Positions 48,269 to 58,129 of a stretch of 64,000 bases of DNA are shown piece after piece. The first letter of the stretch is position 1, and each line of letters starts with the position of its first letter. The stretch is from Taklimakanibacter lacteus (GTDB taxonomy: Bacteria > Pseudomonadota > Alphaproteobacteria > Rhizobiales > Aestuariivirgaceae): positions 124,001-188,000 of the forward strand of contig QOZQ01000004.1 in NCBI GenBank assembly GCA_003576695.1, read 5' to 3'. The notes beneath the pieces are model-generated. The model was not told where the DNA came from, did no database searches, and saw only the letters and a program-made list of their open reading frames with translations. The position numbers and the translations under genes were made by a program.

Positions 48269-49365
48269 TAGTTCGCGAAGCGGAAATGCAGCACATCGCC
48301 GTCCTGCACGATATATTCCTTGCCCTCGAGCCTGAGCTTGCCGGCATCGCGCGCACCCGTCTCGCCATTGAGGCCGACATAATCATCATAGGCGATGGTC
48401 TCGGAACGGATGAAGCCTTTCTCGAAATCGGTATGGATGACGCCCGCCGCCTGCGGCGCCCTGGTGCCCTTGGTGATGGTCCAGGCGCGCGCCTCCTTGG
48501 GGCCGACGGTGAAATAAGTCACCAGATGAAGGAGCTCATAGCCCGCCCGGATCACCCGGTTGAGGCCGGGCTCGGCGAGGCCGATCGTGTCGAGATAGTC
48601 CTTCTGCTCGCTCAAGGGGAGGACCGCGATCTCGCTTTCGATCTTGGCCGACACGACCACGGCTTCGGCGCCCTCTTCCTTGGCGCGCTGCATGACCTTG
48701 GCAGAATACCCATTGCCCTTGTCGGCGGACGCCTCTTCGACGTTGCAGACATAGAGCACCGGCTTCGAGCTCAGGAGCCCCAGCATCTGGAAGCTCTTCT
48801 CCTCCTCGGGCGTCCTCTCGACGAGGCGGGCCGGCTTGCCCTCCTGCAGGAGCACAAGTGCGCGCTTGACGAGGTCATATTGCTCCCTGGCTTCCTTGTC
48901 GCCGCCGCGCAGCTTCTTCTCCAGATTGACGGACCGCTTCTCAAGGCTGTCGAGATCGGCCAGCATCAGTTCGGTCTCGATCGTCTCGATATCGCGGATC
49001 GGGTCGACGCCACCCTCGACATGGGTGACATCGCCATCCTCGAAGCAGCGCACCACATGGGCGATGGCGTCGACCTCGCGGATATTGGCGAGAAACTGGT
49101 TGCCGAGGCCTTCGCCCTTGGAGGCGCCGCGCACCAGCCCGGCGATGTCGACGAAGGTCAGGCGCGTCGGGATGGTTTGCGCGCTTCCGGCGATCGCCGC
49201 CAGCTTGTCGAGGCGCTCATCGGGAACGCCGACATCGCCGACATTGGGCTCGATGGTGCAGAAGGGATAGTTCGCCGCCTGCGCCGCCGCCGTCTGGGTG
49301 AGGGCGTTGAACAGGGTCGATTTGCCGACATTGGGCAGGCCGACAATGCCGCATTTGAAACCCAT
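48268..49365 (-). CDS. ychF: Ribosome-associated GTPase/ATPase YchF (OLA1 family)
   Basis: A 365-residue Obg-superfamily protein. G1 is GIVGLPNVGKSTLFNALT, with PFCTIEPNVGDVGVPDERLD (YchF hallmark), G3 DIAGLVRGASKGEGLGNQFL, a coiled-coil insertion (LEKRSVNLEKKLRGGDKEA), the NVEE motif (CNVEEAS) that explains the ATP preference of YchF, and a TGS domain ending KEYIVQDGDVLHFRFAN. It binds ribosomes and is linked to stress responses. Its ATG shares one base with the pth stop (TGATG), so the two are translationally coupled. Confidence 0.95.
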   Translation of the reverse strand: MGFKCGIVGLPNVGKSTLFNALTQTAAAQAANYPFCTIEPNVGDVGVPDERLDKLAAIAGSAQTIPTRLTFVDIAGLVRGASKGEGLGNQFLANIREVDAIAHVVRCFEDGDVTHVEGGVDPIRDIETIETELMLADLDSLEKRSVNLEKKLRGGDKEAREQYDLVKRALVLLQEGKPARLVERTPEEEKSFQMLGLLSSKPVLYVCNVEEASADKGNGYSAKVMQRAKEEGAEAVVVSAKIESEIAVLPLSEQKDYLDTIGLAEPGLNRVIRAGYELLHLVTYFTVGPKEARAWTITKGTRAPQAAGVIHTDFEKGFIRSETIAYDDYVGLNGETGARDAGKLRLEGKEYIVQDGDVLHFRFAN

Positions 49366-49973
49366 CAGTCCGTCTCCTTCTTTGCCGGCTTGGTTTTTTC
49401 GGGCTCGGGGTTGAGGGCCAGATGCACCCGGTTCTGGAATGTCAGAAAGTCGCGCGCCGTGAGGAGGGCGGCATTTTCGGCAACCGTCTCGATCAGCGGG
49501 TCGAGCCACTGACGATCGGCCTTGCTGAAATCACCCAGCACATGGACGCGCGCCGTGCCTTTCTCGTCGAGCTTGCCGACGCCCAGGCGAACCCGGTGAT
49601 AGTCGTTGCCGATATGGGCGTCGATCGAGCGGATGCCGTTGTTGCCGGCACTGCCGCCGCCGGTCTTCACTCTGACCTTGGCGGGCGGCAGGTCGATCTC
49701 GTCATGCAGCACGATGATGTCGTCGGGAGTGAGGTTGTAGAATCGCATGGCCTCGCCGACGGCGCGGCCCGACTCGTTCATATAGGTCTGCGGCTTGAGG
49801 GCGAGCACGCGCTCGCCGCCAAGATTGCCTTCCGACGTCTCGCCCTGGAAGCGCTTGCGCCACGCGCCAAAGCCATGGCGGCGGACGATCTCGTCCACCG
49901 CCATGAAGCCGATATTGTGCCGGTTGCTGGCATATTTGGACCCGGGATTGCCGAGCCCGACCAGAAGAAGCAT
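49365..49973 (-). CDS. pth: Peptidyl-tRNA hydrolase
   Basis: A 202-residue Pth: [26 protein letters not shown] (Asn and catalytic His), [48 protein letters not shown] (catalytic Asp and GGxAGHNG-like motif, here GGSAGNNG with Asn in place of the usual His), and [10 protein letters not shown]. It recycles peptidyl-tRNA released from stalled ribosomes. The C-terminal extension is lysine-rich. It lies 48 bases after rplY and is coupled to ychF, an order shared by many alphaproteobacteria. Confidence 0.94.
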   Translation of the reverse strand: MLLLVGLGNPGSKYASNRHNIGFMAVDEIVRRHGFGAWRKRFQGETSEGNLGGERVLALKPQTYMNESGRAVGEAMRFYNLTPDDIIVLHDEIDLPPAKVRVKTGGGSAGNNGIRSIDAHIGNDYHRVRLGVGKLDEKGTARVHVLGDFSKADRQWLDPLIETVAENAALLTARDFLTFQNRVHLALNPEPEKTKPAKKETD

Positions 49974-50021
49974 CGAGCCCTCCTAATTCCTCCCGCTTCG
50001 CTGGAAACGGGAAGACCAGGC

Positions 50022-50765
50022 TTACTTCTTCTTGTCGCCGCCCTTGGCGGCGGGCGCCGGCGCAGCCGCGGCCTTGGCATCCTTGCCCGCCGCGGGTGCA
50101 GCACCCGGAGCAGCAGCAGGAGCCTTCTGGGCGGTTGCCGGAACTTCCGCAGACGGTGTTTCGGCAGCGGCGGCAGCAGCTTCCTCTTCTTCCTTGATGC
50201 CGGCAGCGGAGGCGATGGTCGCGATGGTGAAATCCCTTTCGCGAATGGCGTGCGTCACATTCTCCGGCAGCTTCACGGCCGATGCGTGAATCGACTGGCC
50301 GATCTCGAGGCCGGTGAGGTCGATGAGAATTTCGTCCGGAATGAAGTCGGCCGGGCAATAAAGGTCGATCTCGTGGCGCACGATGTTCAGCACGCCGCCC
50401 TTCTTGAGGCCGGGCGAGTCGGCGTGGTTCCTGAAGTGAACCGGAACCTCGACATGGATGCGGGCATTCTTGCCGAGGCGCAGGAAGTCCACATGGCTGA
50501 TGAAGTCGCGCACCGGCTCGAACTGGATGTCGCGCGGGATGGCGCGCACCACCGTGCCATCGACCTCAAGGTCGACGAGGGTCGACATGAAGCGGCCGGT
50601 GTTCACATGCGGCTGCAATTCATTATAGGCGAAGGAGATGTTCTGGGGCTCCTTCTTGTCGCCATAGACGACGCCGGGGATGAGACCTTGGCGGCGCACT
50701 GCCCGGGCGGCCCCCTTGCCAGCCCCGCCACGCGCCGTGGCCTTAAGCTTGATGATCTTGGACAT
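50022..50765 (-). CDS. rplY: 50S ribosomal protein L25 / general stress protein Ctc
   Basis: A 247-residue long form of L25 (TL5/Ctc type). The N-terminal 5S rRNA-binding domain: IIKLKATARGGAGKGAARAVRRQGLIPGVVYG and FMSTLVDLEVDG; the beta domain follows (IPRDIQFEPVRDFISHVDFLR; HASAVKLPENVTHAIRERDFTIATI). The last 60 residues are a low-complexity Ala/Pro/Lys/Glu tail ending KGGDKKK, usual in this order. ATG 50765 is chosen; TTG 50771 is a weaker alternative. First gene of rplY-pth-ychF. Confidence 0.94.
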   Translation of the reverse strand: MSKIIKLKATARGGAGKGAARAVRRQGLIPGVVYGDKKEPQNISFAYNELQPHVNTGRFMSTLVDLEVDGTVVRAIPRDIQFEPVRDFISHVDFLRLGKNARIHVEVPVHFRNHADSPGLKKGGVLNIVRHEIDLYCPADFIPDEILIDLTGLEIGQSIHASAVKLPENVTHAIRERDFTIATIASAAGIKEEEEAAAAAAETPSAEVPATAQKAPAAAPGAAPAAGKDAKAAAAPAPAAKGGDKKK

Positions 50766-51084
50766 TATCAACTCCGATTGGGATATGGATTGCGCGAACC
50801 TTCCTCCAGGGGTGACCGGCGTCCGCGCGCGGGCGGATATACAGATTTAGGCCCCTGGACGCAACCCGGGACGGCGTCGCGCTGCTGCGAAGCGGGCAAA
50901 TTCCGGCTCTCGCCTGTTGCTTCGCGGGTTCAGGGCTGGCTTTCCCTGGTCTGCCAACTCTCTAAGCTATTGTAATTGCTTGTAGATAGCAAAGAGCGTG
51001 GGTCGCCCATCGTCAAAATAGGCGAATTCTCCCTGTATTTCACTTTTGGGCCAAATCGGCCATGCGGGCGAGTGTGATCCGTCG
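50766..51084. other. Intergenic region between prs and rplY
   Basis: About 320 bases without a credible gene. It should hold the promoter and leader of rplY. An inverted repeat GCGAAGC (50887-50893) / GCTTCGC (50919-50925) encloses CGGGC/GCCTG and may fold as a leader hairpin or terminate prs transcription. The AT-rich stretch at 50955-51050 (TTGTAATTGCTTGTAGATAG and following) is the likely promoter. I find no tRNA. Confidence 0.4.
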
Positions 51085-52017
<933 letters not shown>

Positions 52018-52156
52018 GAAGGGCCGGCCCTCTCCGTCTGACCTGTCGCGGGCTCTATATCAACAGCGCGCGCGGTGCGCAAAGGGCAGGGCGTGTATTT
52101 TCCTTAACATCCACAGATGGATGATTTTGCCCCGGAGGGCGGGAAGATCCGGAAAA

Positions 52157-53296
52157 TCAACGGTATTTCTTCACCAGGTCGTAAATGCCGGTAACGGCTG
52201 CCTGTGCGGCAAAGAGCGCATTCTCGCCCCAGCCGCCCTCGAGCGAGCCCGGCGGCACCTTGTTCGCCTGCTTCACCGTGCCGAGGGTCCGCCCGTCGGG
52301 CGTCTTTATCGTCCAGTCAAGCGCCACATTCTGGCTCTTGCCCTGCTTGGGGCCGAGCTTAACCCGGCCGGAAATGGTCAGCGCATCGTCGCGCGGCTTC
52401 ATCAGAACCGGCCAGCCGGCGTCCTTGAGGGTCTGGCGCATGGCCTTCGTCAGATCGTCATTGCCGCTGCCCGGCGCGCCGCTGACGGGCAGCACCACCA
52501 CGGCGCTGATCCGCTTGCGTCCGGAAGGATCGGGCCTGGCAGTCTTCGCCGCGGCGATCGCCTGGTCGTCGGCCGGTGCGGCGTCGACGGGCTCGGCCTC
52601 GGCGGCGGCAAGCGCCGTCTTCTGGCCGGCCGGGACTTGCGGCGATGCCTTGCCCACGGTCGGCATGCCCTGCGGGCCGTACATGGTCTCAAAGTCGATG
52701 TCCTTGTCGGCATCGGGGCCGGCGCGGGCATAGGTCTCGAGCGGCGGCGGCATGCCGCCGACCTCGGTCGCATAGCCGAGCTGCGACAGGCGGCTCGACA
52801 GGCTTTCGGCCGTATAGGCGGCCACCCGCTGCAGCACAGCGGGTGTTACCTGGAGCCAGGGATCGCCGGTCGCGGTTCCGGGCGCCACTTCCTCGGCCGA
52901 GATCGTGTGCAGGACCGTGCCCTTCGGATCGGTCAGCGTCCAGCTGTAGCCGAGCCTGACCGCCGCCGGATCGGGGATGATGGTGAAATTGCCCCTGAGC
53001 GACATGGTCGTGCTGTCGAGCCTGGTATCGATGATCGCCATGTCGCGCTTGCCGGCGGCGACGGCGAGCGCATCCTTGAGGGCGGGCAGCTTGGCGGAAG
53101 GCAGGCCCGCGACCTCGACCAGTTCGATGGGCGGAACAGTCTTGCCGCTGGGGCCCGGGGTTCCATCGGTGGATTTGGCGAAAGGCAGCGATCCGCCGCT
53201 GCTGCAGGCGGCAAGCACGACGAGGCAAAGCGCCAGGAGGGCCAAGCTTGCCGCTTGCCGCAGTGCTGAAAGGCTTGTGGTGCGAGCATCGCCCAT
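52157..53296 (-). CDS. Lipoprotein of unknown function
   Basis: A 379-residue protein with a lipoprotein signal: hydrophobic LALLALCLVVLAACSS with the lipobox LAAC, cysteine near residue 31. The mature part is rich in Ala, Pro and Thr with segments RDMAIIDTRLDSTTMSLRGNFTIIPDP and YSWTLTDPKGTVLHTISAEEV, then a less ordered middle and a C-terminal part DVALDWTIKTP-like (NVALDWTIKTPDGRTLGTVKQANKVPPG). I recognise no enzymatic motif. It is the last gene of the operon that begins with lgt, the enzyme that lipidates such proteins. Start ATG 53296. Confidence 0.75.
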   Translation of the reverse strand: MGDARTTSLSALRQAASLALLALCLVVLAACSSGGSLPFAKSTDGTPGPSGKTVPPIELVEVAGLPSAKLPALKDALAVAAGKRDMAIIDTRLDSTTMSLRGNFTIIPDPAAVRLGYSWTLTDPKGTVLHTISAEEVAPGTATGDPWLQVTPAVLQRVAAYTAESLSSRLSQLGYATEVGGMPPPLETYARAGPDADKDIDFETMYGPQGMPTVGKASPQVPAGQKTALAAAEAEPVDAAPADDQAIAAAKTARPDPSGRKRISAVVVLPVSGAPGSGNDDLTKAMRQTLKDAGWPVLMKPRDDALTISGRVKLGPKQGKSQNVALDWTIKTPDGRTLGTVKQANKVPPGSLEGGWGENALFAAQAAVTGIYDLVKKYR

Positions 53297-53300
53297 GATG

Positions 53301-54452
53301 TCAACGCAGGATCATACCCAGCGGGTATTTTGACAAGGGCTCAGCTTTAGCATGTCCAACGATATAAGTCCTGCCCAGGCTGAATGCCCGGCCATTGTCG
53401 CTGTCCATCAAGATCATGTGCAGGAAGAAAACCTGGTTCCGCGCCAGGGGCGCCGGATTGCCGGTGAAGAACATCGGATAGTCCATCCAGCTGGGCGTGA
53501 ACTTGGCGCCCAGCGAATAGCCGCAGGCATTGTAGCGATGCGCCTTCATGCCATGCTCGTCCATGATGCGGGCATGGGCGTCGAACACATCGCCCGCCAC
53601 ATTGCCGGGACGCAGGACGGCCTCGCAGGCCTTGAGCGCCGCGCGGCAGGCCTCGTCCATCTTCTCATGTGCCTTGCCGGGCTTGCCGATGACGATCGTG
53701 CGCATCAGCGCCGCATGATAGTGGCGAAAGGCGCCGGCGAATTCGAGGGTCAGCTGATCATTCTTCGCCAGCTTGCGGCGGCCGGATTTATAGCGGCTGA
53801 GCAGCGCGTCGCGGCCCGAGCCGATGATGAACTCGTTGGCCGGGTAGTCGCCGCCCGCGGCGAAGATTGCCGCCTGCTGGGCTGCCAGGATGCGGCCCTC
53901 ATCGGCGCCGGCGCGCGTCTCCTCGATCCCGGCCGCGAGAGCGAGATCGGCGAGCCGGCCCGCCTTGCGGACATATTTCAGCTCGGCTTCGGATTTCACC
54001 ACGCGGATGCGATCGACGAGACCCGTGGCTTCGCTCAGCGTGCAGAAGCCCGAAAGCGCATCGTCCACAGCCCTGCCGTTGAAATGGGTAAGGCCGTAGG
54101 AATTGGTCTCGATGCCGAGTCGCTTTCCTTTGGCGCCCAGGCTCGCCAGCATGTCGCGCAACTGCCTGGCGGGTTCGGCACCCGCCGCGTCGGTCCAGAT
54201 GCGGATGTCCTCGATGATCGATGTGTGCTGCGCCTGGCGCAGATCGGGCGCGCGGGTGAGAAGGCTGAGCTTGCCGTCGGCGCCGAGATAAAGGCACTGG
54301 AAGAAGCAGAAGCCGAAAGTGTCATAGCCGGTGAGGTAATACATGCTCTCCTGCTGGAACATCAGCAGACCGTCGAGCCCATCGGCGATGAGCGCGCGGC
54401 GCACCCTGGCGATGCGCGCTTTGTATTCGCTTCTGTCGAAATGCAAGGCCAT
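53301..54452 (-). CDS. M24-family (pita-bread fold) protein lacking the usual metal ligands
   Basis: A 383-residue protein with a creatinase-type N-terminal domain (YYLTGYDTFGFCFFQCLYLGADG) and a C-terminal M24 fold (VKSEAELKYVRKAGRLADLAL onwards). In active metallopeptidases five residues bind two metals; here the first Asp is Glu (LTLEFAGA), the second is Ala (YHAALMRT), the late Glu positions are absent (FFLHMILMD; SLGRTYIVG). It is therefore probably a metal-independent hydrolase of the creatinase or ectoine-hydrolase kind, or a non-catalytic relative. It starts six bases after pgeF and ends four bases before the lipoprotein gene. Confidence 0.82.
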   Translation of the reverse strand: MALHFDRSEYKARIARVRRALIADGLDGLLMFQQESMYYLTGYDTFGFCFFQCLYLGADGKLSLLTRAPDLRQAQHTSIIEDIRIWTDAAGAEPARQLRDMLASLGAKGKRLGIETNSYGLTHFNGRAVDDALSGFCTLSEATGLVDRIRVVKSEAELKYVRKAGRLADLALAAGIEETRAGADEGRILAAQQAAIFAAGGDYPANEFIIGSGRDALLSRYKSGRRKLAKNDQLTLEFAGAFRHYHAALMRTIVIGKPGKAHEKMDEACRAALKACEAVLRPGNVAGDVFDAHARIMDEHGMKAHRYNACGYSLGAKFTPSWMDYPMFFTGNPAPLARNQVFFLHMILMDSDNGRAFSLGRTYIVGHAKAEPLSKYPLGMILR

Positions 54453-54458
54453 GACGAG

Positions 54459-55229
54459 CTATACCGGCCGCAGGACGATGGCGGAAATCTGGCGGCCATA
54501 GTCCTTTTCGTTGCGGTGGGTGGCGCGGCGGTAGCTGTAGAACCGGGCCTCGTCCGAATAGGTGCACAGGCCAAGATCGACCACGCGGCCCACGCCTTCA
54601 GCCGTCATGCGCCGCCGCAAATAGCCCGGCAGATCGAACATGTGATGGCCCGAGCGCGAAGAGGGCGTGAAGAAATCGGCATTGCCGGCATTTTCCTTGA
54701 TGAAGGGGGCGGCGAATTCCGGGCCGACCTCATAGGCTGCTTGCGAGATGGTCGGTCCGATGACGGCGGTGATCGCCTTGCGGCGCGCGCCCTTCTGCTC
54801 CATCGCGGCAATGGTGGCATCGCTCACCCCGGCAAGGGCACCTTTCCAGCCGGCATGGGCGGCGCCGATCACGCCGGCGTCCTCATCGGCAAAGAGAAGG
54901 GGGGCGCAGTCGGCGGTGAGCACCGCAATGGCAAGGCCGGGCGTCGTCGTGACGATGGCATCGCCCTTGGGCGGTGCCAGCGGATCCCAGGGCGCCTCGG
55001 CAAAGATGACATCGGGACTGTGCCATTGCCACACGGTGAGCAGGCGCTCGCCCGGGACGCCAAGATGATGACCGGCCGTTGCGCGGTTACGGGCAACGGT
55101 CGGCTTGTCGTCGCCCGATCCATAGCCGCAATTGAGCGAAGCGAAGAGACCGCCTGAATGACCGCCCTGGCGGGTGAAGAAGGCGTGGCGCAGCGCTGGA
55201 GCGGATTTGAGTTCAGGAGCTTCGATCAT
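54459..55229 (-). CDS. pgeF: Laccase-domain protein (YfiH / peptidoglycan editing factor, purine nucleoside phosphorylase type)
   Basis: A 256-residue YfiH-family protein. It has RHAFFTRQGGHSGGLFASLNCGYGSGDD, the metal-binding WQWHSPDV (His), VLTADCAPLLF (Cys) and GAAHAGWKGAL (His), which is the conserved Zn site of the family. Reported activities of relatives include phosphorolysis of adenosine/inosine and quality control of peptidoglycan precursors. It overlaps the midA-like gene by four bases and is part of the lgt operon. Confidence 0.9.
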   Translation of the reverse strand: MIEAPELKSAPALRHAFFTRQGGHSGGLFASLNCGYGSGDDKPTVARNRATAGHHLGVPGERLLTVWQWHSPDVIFAEAPWDPLAPPKGDAIVTTTPGLAIAVLTADCAPLLFADEDAGVIGAAHAGWKGALAGVSDATIAAMEQKGARRKAITAVIGPTISQAAYEVGPEFAAPFIKENAGNADFFTPSSRSGHHMFDLPGYLRRRMTAEGVGRVVDLGLCTYSDEARFYSYRRATHRNEKDYGRQISAIVLRPV

Positions 55230-56293
55230 GGCGAACCAAAAGGATAGGGCGTGGGCAGTCCCGGCGATAGGGCCGCCATGACCTTGAACAGGTTACCCAT
55301 TTGATTTTCTCCGGCAAGCCGTTCGGTGGCGCGGGCAATGATCTTGCGTTCCGGCAGCCTGGCCTTCCTGGCAAGACTGTCGGCGCGGGCCTCGAGCCCC
55401 ATGGCATGGAGATAGTGCCGTTGGGTGACGGGACCGAACGTCACGGCGCCGCCGTCGCGGAAAGCCTGGCCAAGCCTTTCAAAGTCGACATGCGAGGTGA
55501 GATCCGCTTCGCCCGGACGATCGAGGATGCTGCAGAATTTGTGGCGGCGCACGGCCTGAAGGGTATCGCCTTGAGCCGAAGCCGGGTGGCCGTAATCGAC
55601 GATGAGGGCGATGCCCGGCGAATGAGCGAGGCGTTCGCCGAGCGCCCTTGCGACAGCGGCGCGGATCGGCGCCAGTTCCAGAATGGTGCCTTCGACCGCC
55701 GGCGGCTCGGCCAGCGGAAAGGCGCTGCGGCCGATCACCAGGCGGTCACCGGCATTGAGCCCGATGCGCCGTTCCATCCAGCGGCCGTCATGGAACTCAT
55801 ACTGGCTGATGGGCAACGCGTCGAAGAACTCGTTGGCGATGATGATCGCGGGGCCTTCGGGAAGGCTCTCTATGCTCTCATGCCAGGTGACGGCGGGGCC
55901 GAGCTTCCCGGCCTGGAGCTTGCGCAAAGCGGGGCTCGTCTCGACGAGATGGATCTCGGCGGCCTCGCGAAAGCCCGGCATGACCTTGGTGGCGCGCAGG
56001 ATATCGCTCATCAAGGTGCCGCGGCCGGGACCGAGCTCGACCAGCAGAAAGTGCCGCGGCGCGCCGAGCGCCTGGAAGGCGGCGGCGCACCAGACGCCGA
56101 TGAGCTCACCGAAAATCTGCGAGATTTCGGGCGCGGTGATGAAGTCGCCGTCGGGCCCGAAGGGATCGCGCGACATGTAATAGCCATGGACCGGATGTCC
56201 GAGGCACAGCGCCATATAGCGGTCGATCGGCATCGGCCCGTCCTCGCGGATCATCGCGACGATGAGATCCTCGAGCGGTGTCGATTTTCTCAT
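55226..56293 (-). CDS. SAM-dependent methyltransferase, MidA/NDUFAF7 family
   Basis: A 355-residue class I methyltransferase. Family features: MPIDRYMALCLGHPVHGYYMSRDPFGPDGDFITAPEISQIFGELIG, the SAM loop LLVELGPGRGTLMSDILRA, IIIANEFFDALPISQYEF, LIVDYGHPASAQGDTLQA, and LTSHVDFERLGQAF. The mitochondrial orthologue NDUFAF7 methylates an arginine of complex I subunit NDUFS2, so a role in respiratory complex I maturation is likely. It is coupled on both sides by four-base overlaps, with lgt upstream and pgeF downstream. Confidence 0.9.
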   Translation of the reverse strand: MRKSTPLEDLIVAMIREDGPMPIDRYMALCLGHPVHGYYMSRDPFGPDGDFITAPEISQIFGELIGVWCAAAFQALGAPRHFLLVELGPGRGTLMSDILRATKVMPGFREAAEIHLVETSPALRKLQAGKLGPAVTWHESIESLPEGPAIIIANEFFDALPISQYEFHDGRWMERRIGLNAGDRLVIGRSAFPLAEPPAVEGTILELAPIRAAVARALGERLAHSPGIALIVDYGHPASAQGDTLQAVRRHKFCSILDRPGEADLTSHVDFERLGQAFRDGGAVTFGPVTQRHYLHAMGLEARADSLARKARLPERKIIARATERLAGENQMGNLFKVMAALSPGLPTPYPFGSP

Positions 56294-57093
56294 GTATGGC
56301 GCGACCTGAGCAGCAGCCAGATGCCGATCGCGACAAGGGGCAGGGACAGGATCATGCCCATGGTGATGAAGCCGAGGAAATAGCCGAGCTGGACATCAGG
56401 CTCGCGGAAGAACTCGACGATGATGCGCGACACGCCGTAGCCCAAAGCGAAGAGGCCGGAGGCGCGCCCCGGGTGAGCGAGCGCCTTGAAGCGATGGGTG
56501 GCGATGCGCACGATGAGGAAGAGCACGAAGCCCTCGAGGAAGGCCTCATAGAGCTGGCTCGGATGGCGCGGAACCTGTGCCGGGTCATTGGGAAAGATCA
56601 TGGCCCAGGGAACATCGCCCGCCCGTCCATAGAGCTCGCCATTGATGAAATTGGCGAGCCGCCCGAGGCCGAGGCCCACCGGTGTCGCAGCGGCGCCGAG
56701 ATCAAGCAGGCGATCGAGGGTCGCGCCATATCGCCTGCCATAGATGAGAAGCGCCACCACCACGCCGAGGAAGCCGCCATGGAAGGACATGCCGCCTTCC
56801 CACATGCGGAAGATGTCGAGCGGGTTCGTGAGGAAATGCAGGGGATTGTAGAAGAGCACATAGCCGATGCGGCCGCCGAGGATGACGCCGAGCGTGATCC
56901 AGATGAAGAGGTCGTCGACCTGCCTCGGCGTGAGCGTCGGCTGGCGGTCAGCCCACAAAGGAGGGGTGCCGACCAGTCGCTTGGCATACCAGATGGCGAA
57001 GACAAGACCGGCAATATAGGCCAGCGCATACCAGCGTACCGCGAAGGGGCCGATGGAAAAGGCCACAGGGTCAATATCGGGGAAGTCGATCAT
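56290..57093 (-). CDS. lgt: Prolipoprotein diacylglyceryl transferase
   Basis: A 267-residue integral membrane enzyme with seven helices. Signature GGRIGYVLFYNPLHF and, later, GLGLGRLANFINGELYGR (the Lgt signature with the essential Arg and Asn), plus MWEGGMSFHGGFLGV and HPSQLYEAFLEG. It transfers diacylglycerol from phosphatidylglycerol to the lipobox cysteine of prolipoproteins. First gene of a five-gene minus-strand operon (lgt, midA-like, pgeF, M24 protein, lipoprotein). Divergent from ubiK with 99 bases between starts. Confidence 0.95.
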   Translation of the reverse strand: MIDFPDIDPVAFSIGPFAVRWYALAYIAGLVFAIWYAKRLVGTPPLWADRQPTLTPRQVDDLFIWITLGVILGGRIGYVLFYNPLHFLTNPLDIFRMWEGGMSFHGGFLGVVVALLIYGRRYGATLDRLLDLGAAATPVGLGLGRLANFINGELYGRAGDVPWAMIFPNDPAQVPRHPSQLYEAFLEGFVLFLIVRIATHRFKALAHPGRASGLFALGYGVSRIIVEFFREPDVQLGYFLGFITMGMILSLPLVAIGIWLLLRSRHT

Positions 57094-57192
57094 GGCGGCT
57101 GAACCTGACCGCCTAACCGCCGCCGGTCAAGCAAATGTCCTTGAATTGCATCGCTCCCATACCTAATTGTCAGGCCAGAAGGAGCGTGATCC

Positions 57193-57498
57193 ATGACCAC
57201 GACATCGTCCCGGTTCTTTGATGAACTCGCCAAGCTTGCCACCAATGCCGCGGGTGCCGCGCAAGGGGTGAGGCGCGAGATCGACACGCTGGTGAAGGCG
57301 CAGGTCGAGCGCGTGCTCAATGATGTGGGCGTCGTCAAGCGCGAGGACTTCGATGTCGTGCGCGAGATGGCCCAGAAGGCGCGCGAGGAAAACGACCGTC
57401 TGCTGGAGCGCATCGCGGTATTGGAAGCCAGGCTCGGCATCACGCCGCCCGCTGCGGAGCCGCGCAGCGAATCGCCCGGCGAAACCGCGACTCACTGA
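57193..57498 (+). CDS. ubiK: Ubiquinone biosynthesis accessory factor UbiK (YqiC/BMFP family)
   Basis: A 101-residue coiled-coil protein: FFDELAKLATNAAGAAQGVRREIDTLVKAQVERVLNDVGVVKREDFDVVREMA, then a heptad-rich helix DRLLERIAVLEARLGITPP. The motif VVKREDFDVVREMA is diagnostic. UbiK binds membranes and UbiJ and assists the Ubi metabolon. The tail PAAEPRSESPGETATH is disordered. It lies divergent from lgt, which is a frequent arrangement. A stem-loop follows in the 130-base gap before the YbjN gene. Confidence 0.87.
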   Translation: MTTTSSRFFDELAKLATNAAGAAQGVRREIDTLVKAQVERVLNDVGVVKREDFDVVREMAQKAREENDRLLERIAVLEARLGITPPAAEPRSESPGETATH

Positions 57499-57523
57499 CG
57501 CCTCCCCGATCTGTCCTGAAATT

Positions 57524-57548
57524 CCATGTGGAGGAATCACCTCCATGG
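57524..57548. terminator. Hairpin after ubiK, possible terminator or processing site
   Basis: Arms CCATGTGGAGG (57524-57534) and CCTCCATGG (57540-57548) pair with a small bulge and an AATCA loop. It lies 26 bases after the ubiK stop. No T-run follows, so intrinsic termination is doubtful. A second short inverted repeat ACGAAT/ATTCGT lies near 57602-57615, just ahead of the YbjN start. Confidence 0.4.
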
Positions 57549-57628
57549 TTAACGCGCAGCTTGAAGCGACTCAAAGGCTTGGGCACGGTTCGCGGAACTG
57601 ACGAATTGATTCGTCCCGGGAACTGATA

Positions 57629-58129
57629 ATGGCGGGTTTGCAATCGCTCTATAAGGATACGTCCAACCCGCTCGATCGCGTCGAGCAGATCGCGCATGGC
57701 CATGAGTGGTTCATCGACCGCTCGGCGGAAGACGAAGTCAACATGATCGTCGCCGCGGCCTGGGGCGATATGAGCATCTCCATCCACTGGCGCGAGGATT
57801 TCGAAAGCCTGCATATCGCGTCGAGCTATGATCTCAAGGTGCCGGCCAACCGGCGCGAGGAGATCGGCCGCCTCCTGACACTCATCAACGAGCAGCTCTA
57901 TTTCGGCCATTTCGACATCTGGCGGCAGGACGGGTCGGTGCTCCTGCGCGACAGCCTCATCCTGTCGGGCGGGGCGCGGGCCACCGATGCGCAGTGCGAG
58001 ACGCTCATCCGCATCGCGATCGAAACCTGCGAGCGCTATTTCCCGTCCTTGCAATTCGTCATCTGGGCCGGCAAGAGTGCCGAGGAAGCTCTGCAATCGA
58101 GCCTTCTCGACACCGTGGGCGAGGCATGA
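57629..58129 (+). CDS. YbjN domain-containing protein
   Basis: A 166-residue soluble protein with the YbjN/T3SS-chaperone-like fold: NPLDRVEQIAHGHEWFIDRSAEDEVNMIV, WGDMSISIHWREDFESLHIASSYDLKVP, EIGRLLTLINEQLYFGHFDIW, and VLLRDSLILSGGA. The family is common in alphaproteobacteria, usually directly before proC as here; its function is uncertain, with a chaperone-like role proposed from the fold. Its stop overlaps the proC start (ATGA). Confidence 0.83.
   Translation: MAGLQSLYKDTSNPLDRVEQIAHGHEWFIDRSAEDEVNMIVAAAWGDMSISIHWREDFESLHIASSYDLKVPANRREEIGRLLTLINEQLYFGHFDIWRQDGSVLLRDSLILSGGARATDAQCETLIRIAIETCERYFPSLQFVIWAGKSAEEALQSSLLDTVGEA

Noticed and set aside
53352..55157. Plus-strand open frame of 601 codons antisense to the M24 and pgeF genes
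   Set aside because: Spans two well-supported minus-strand genes and shows no motif.
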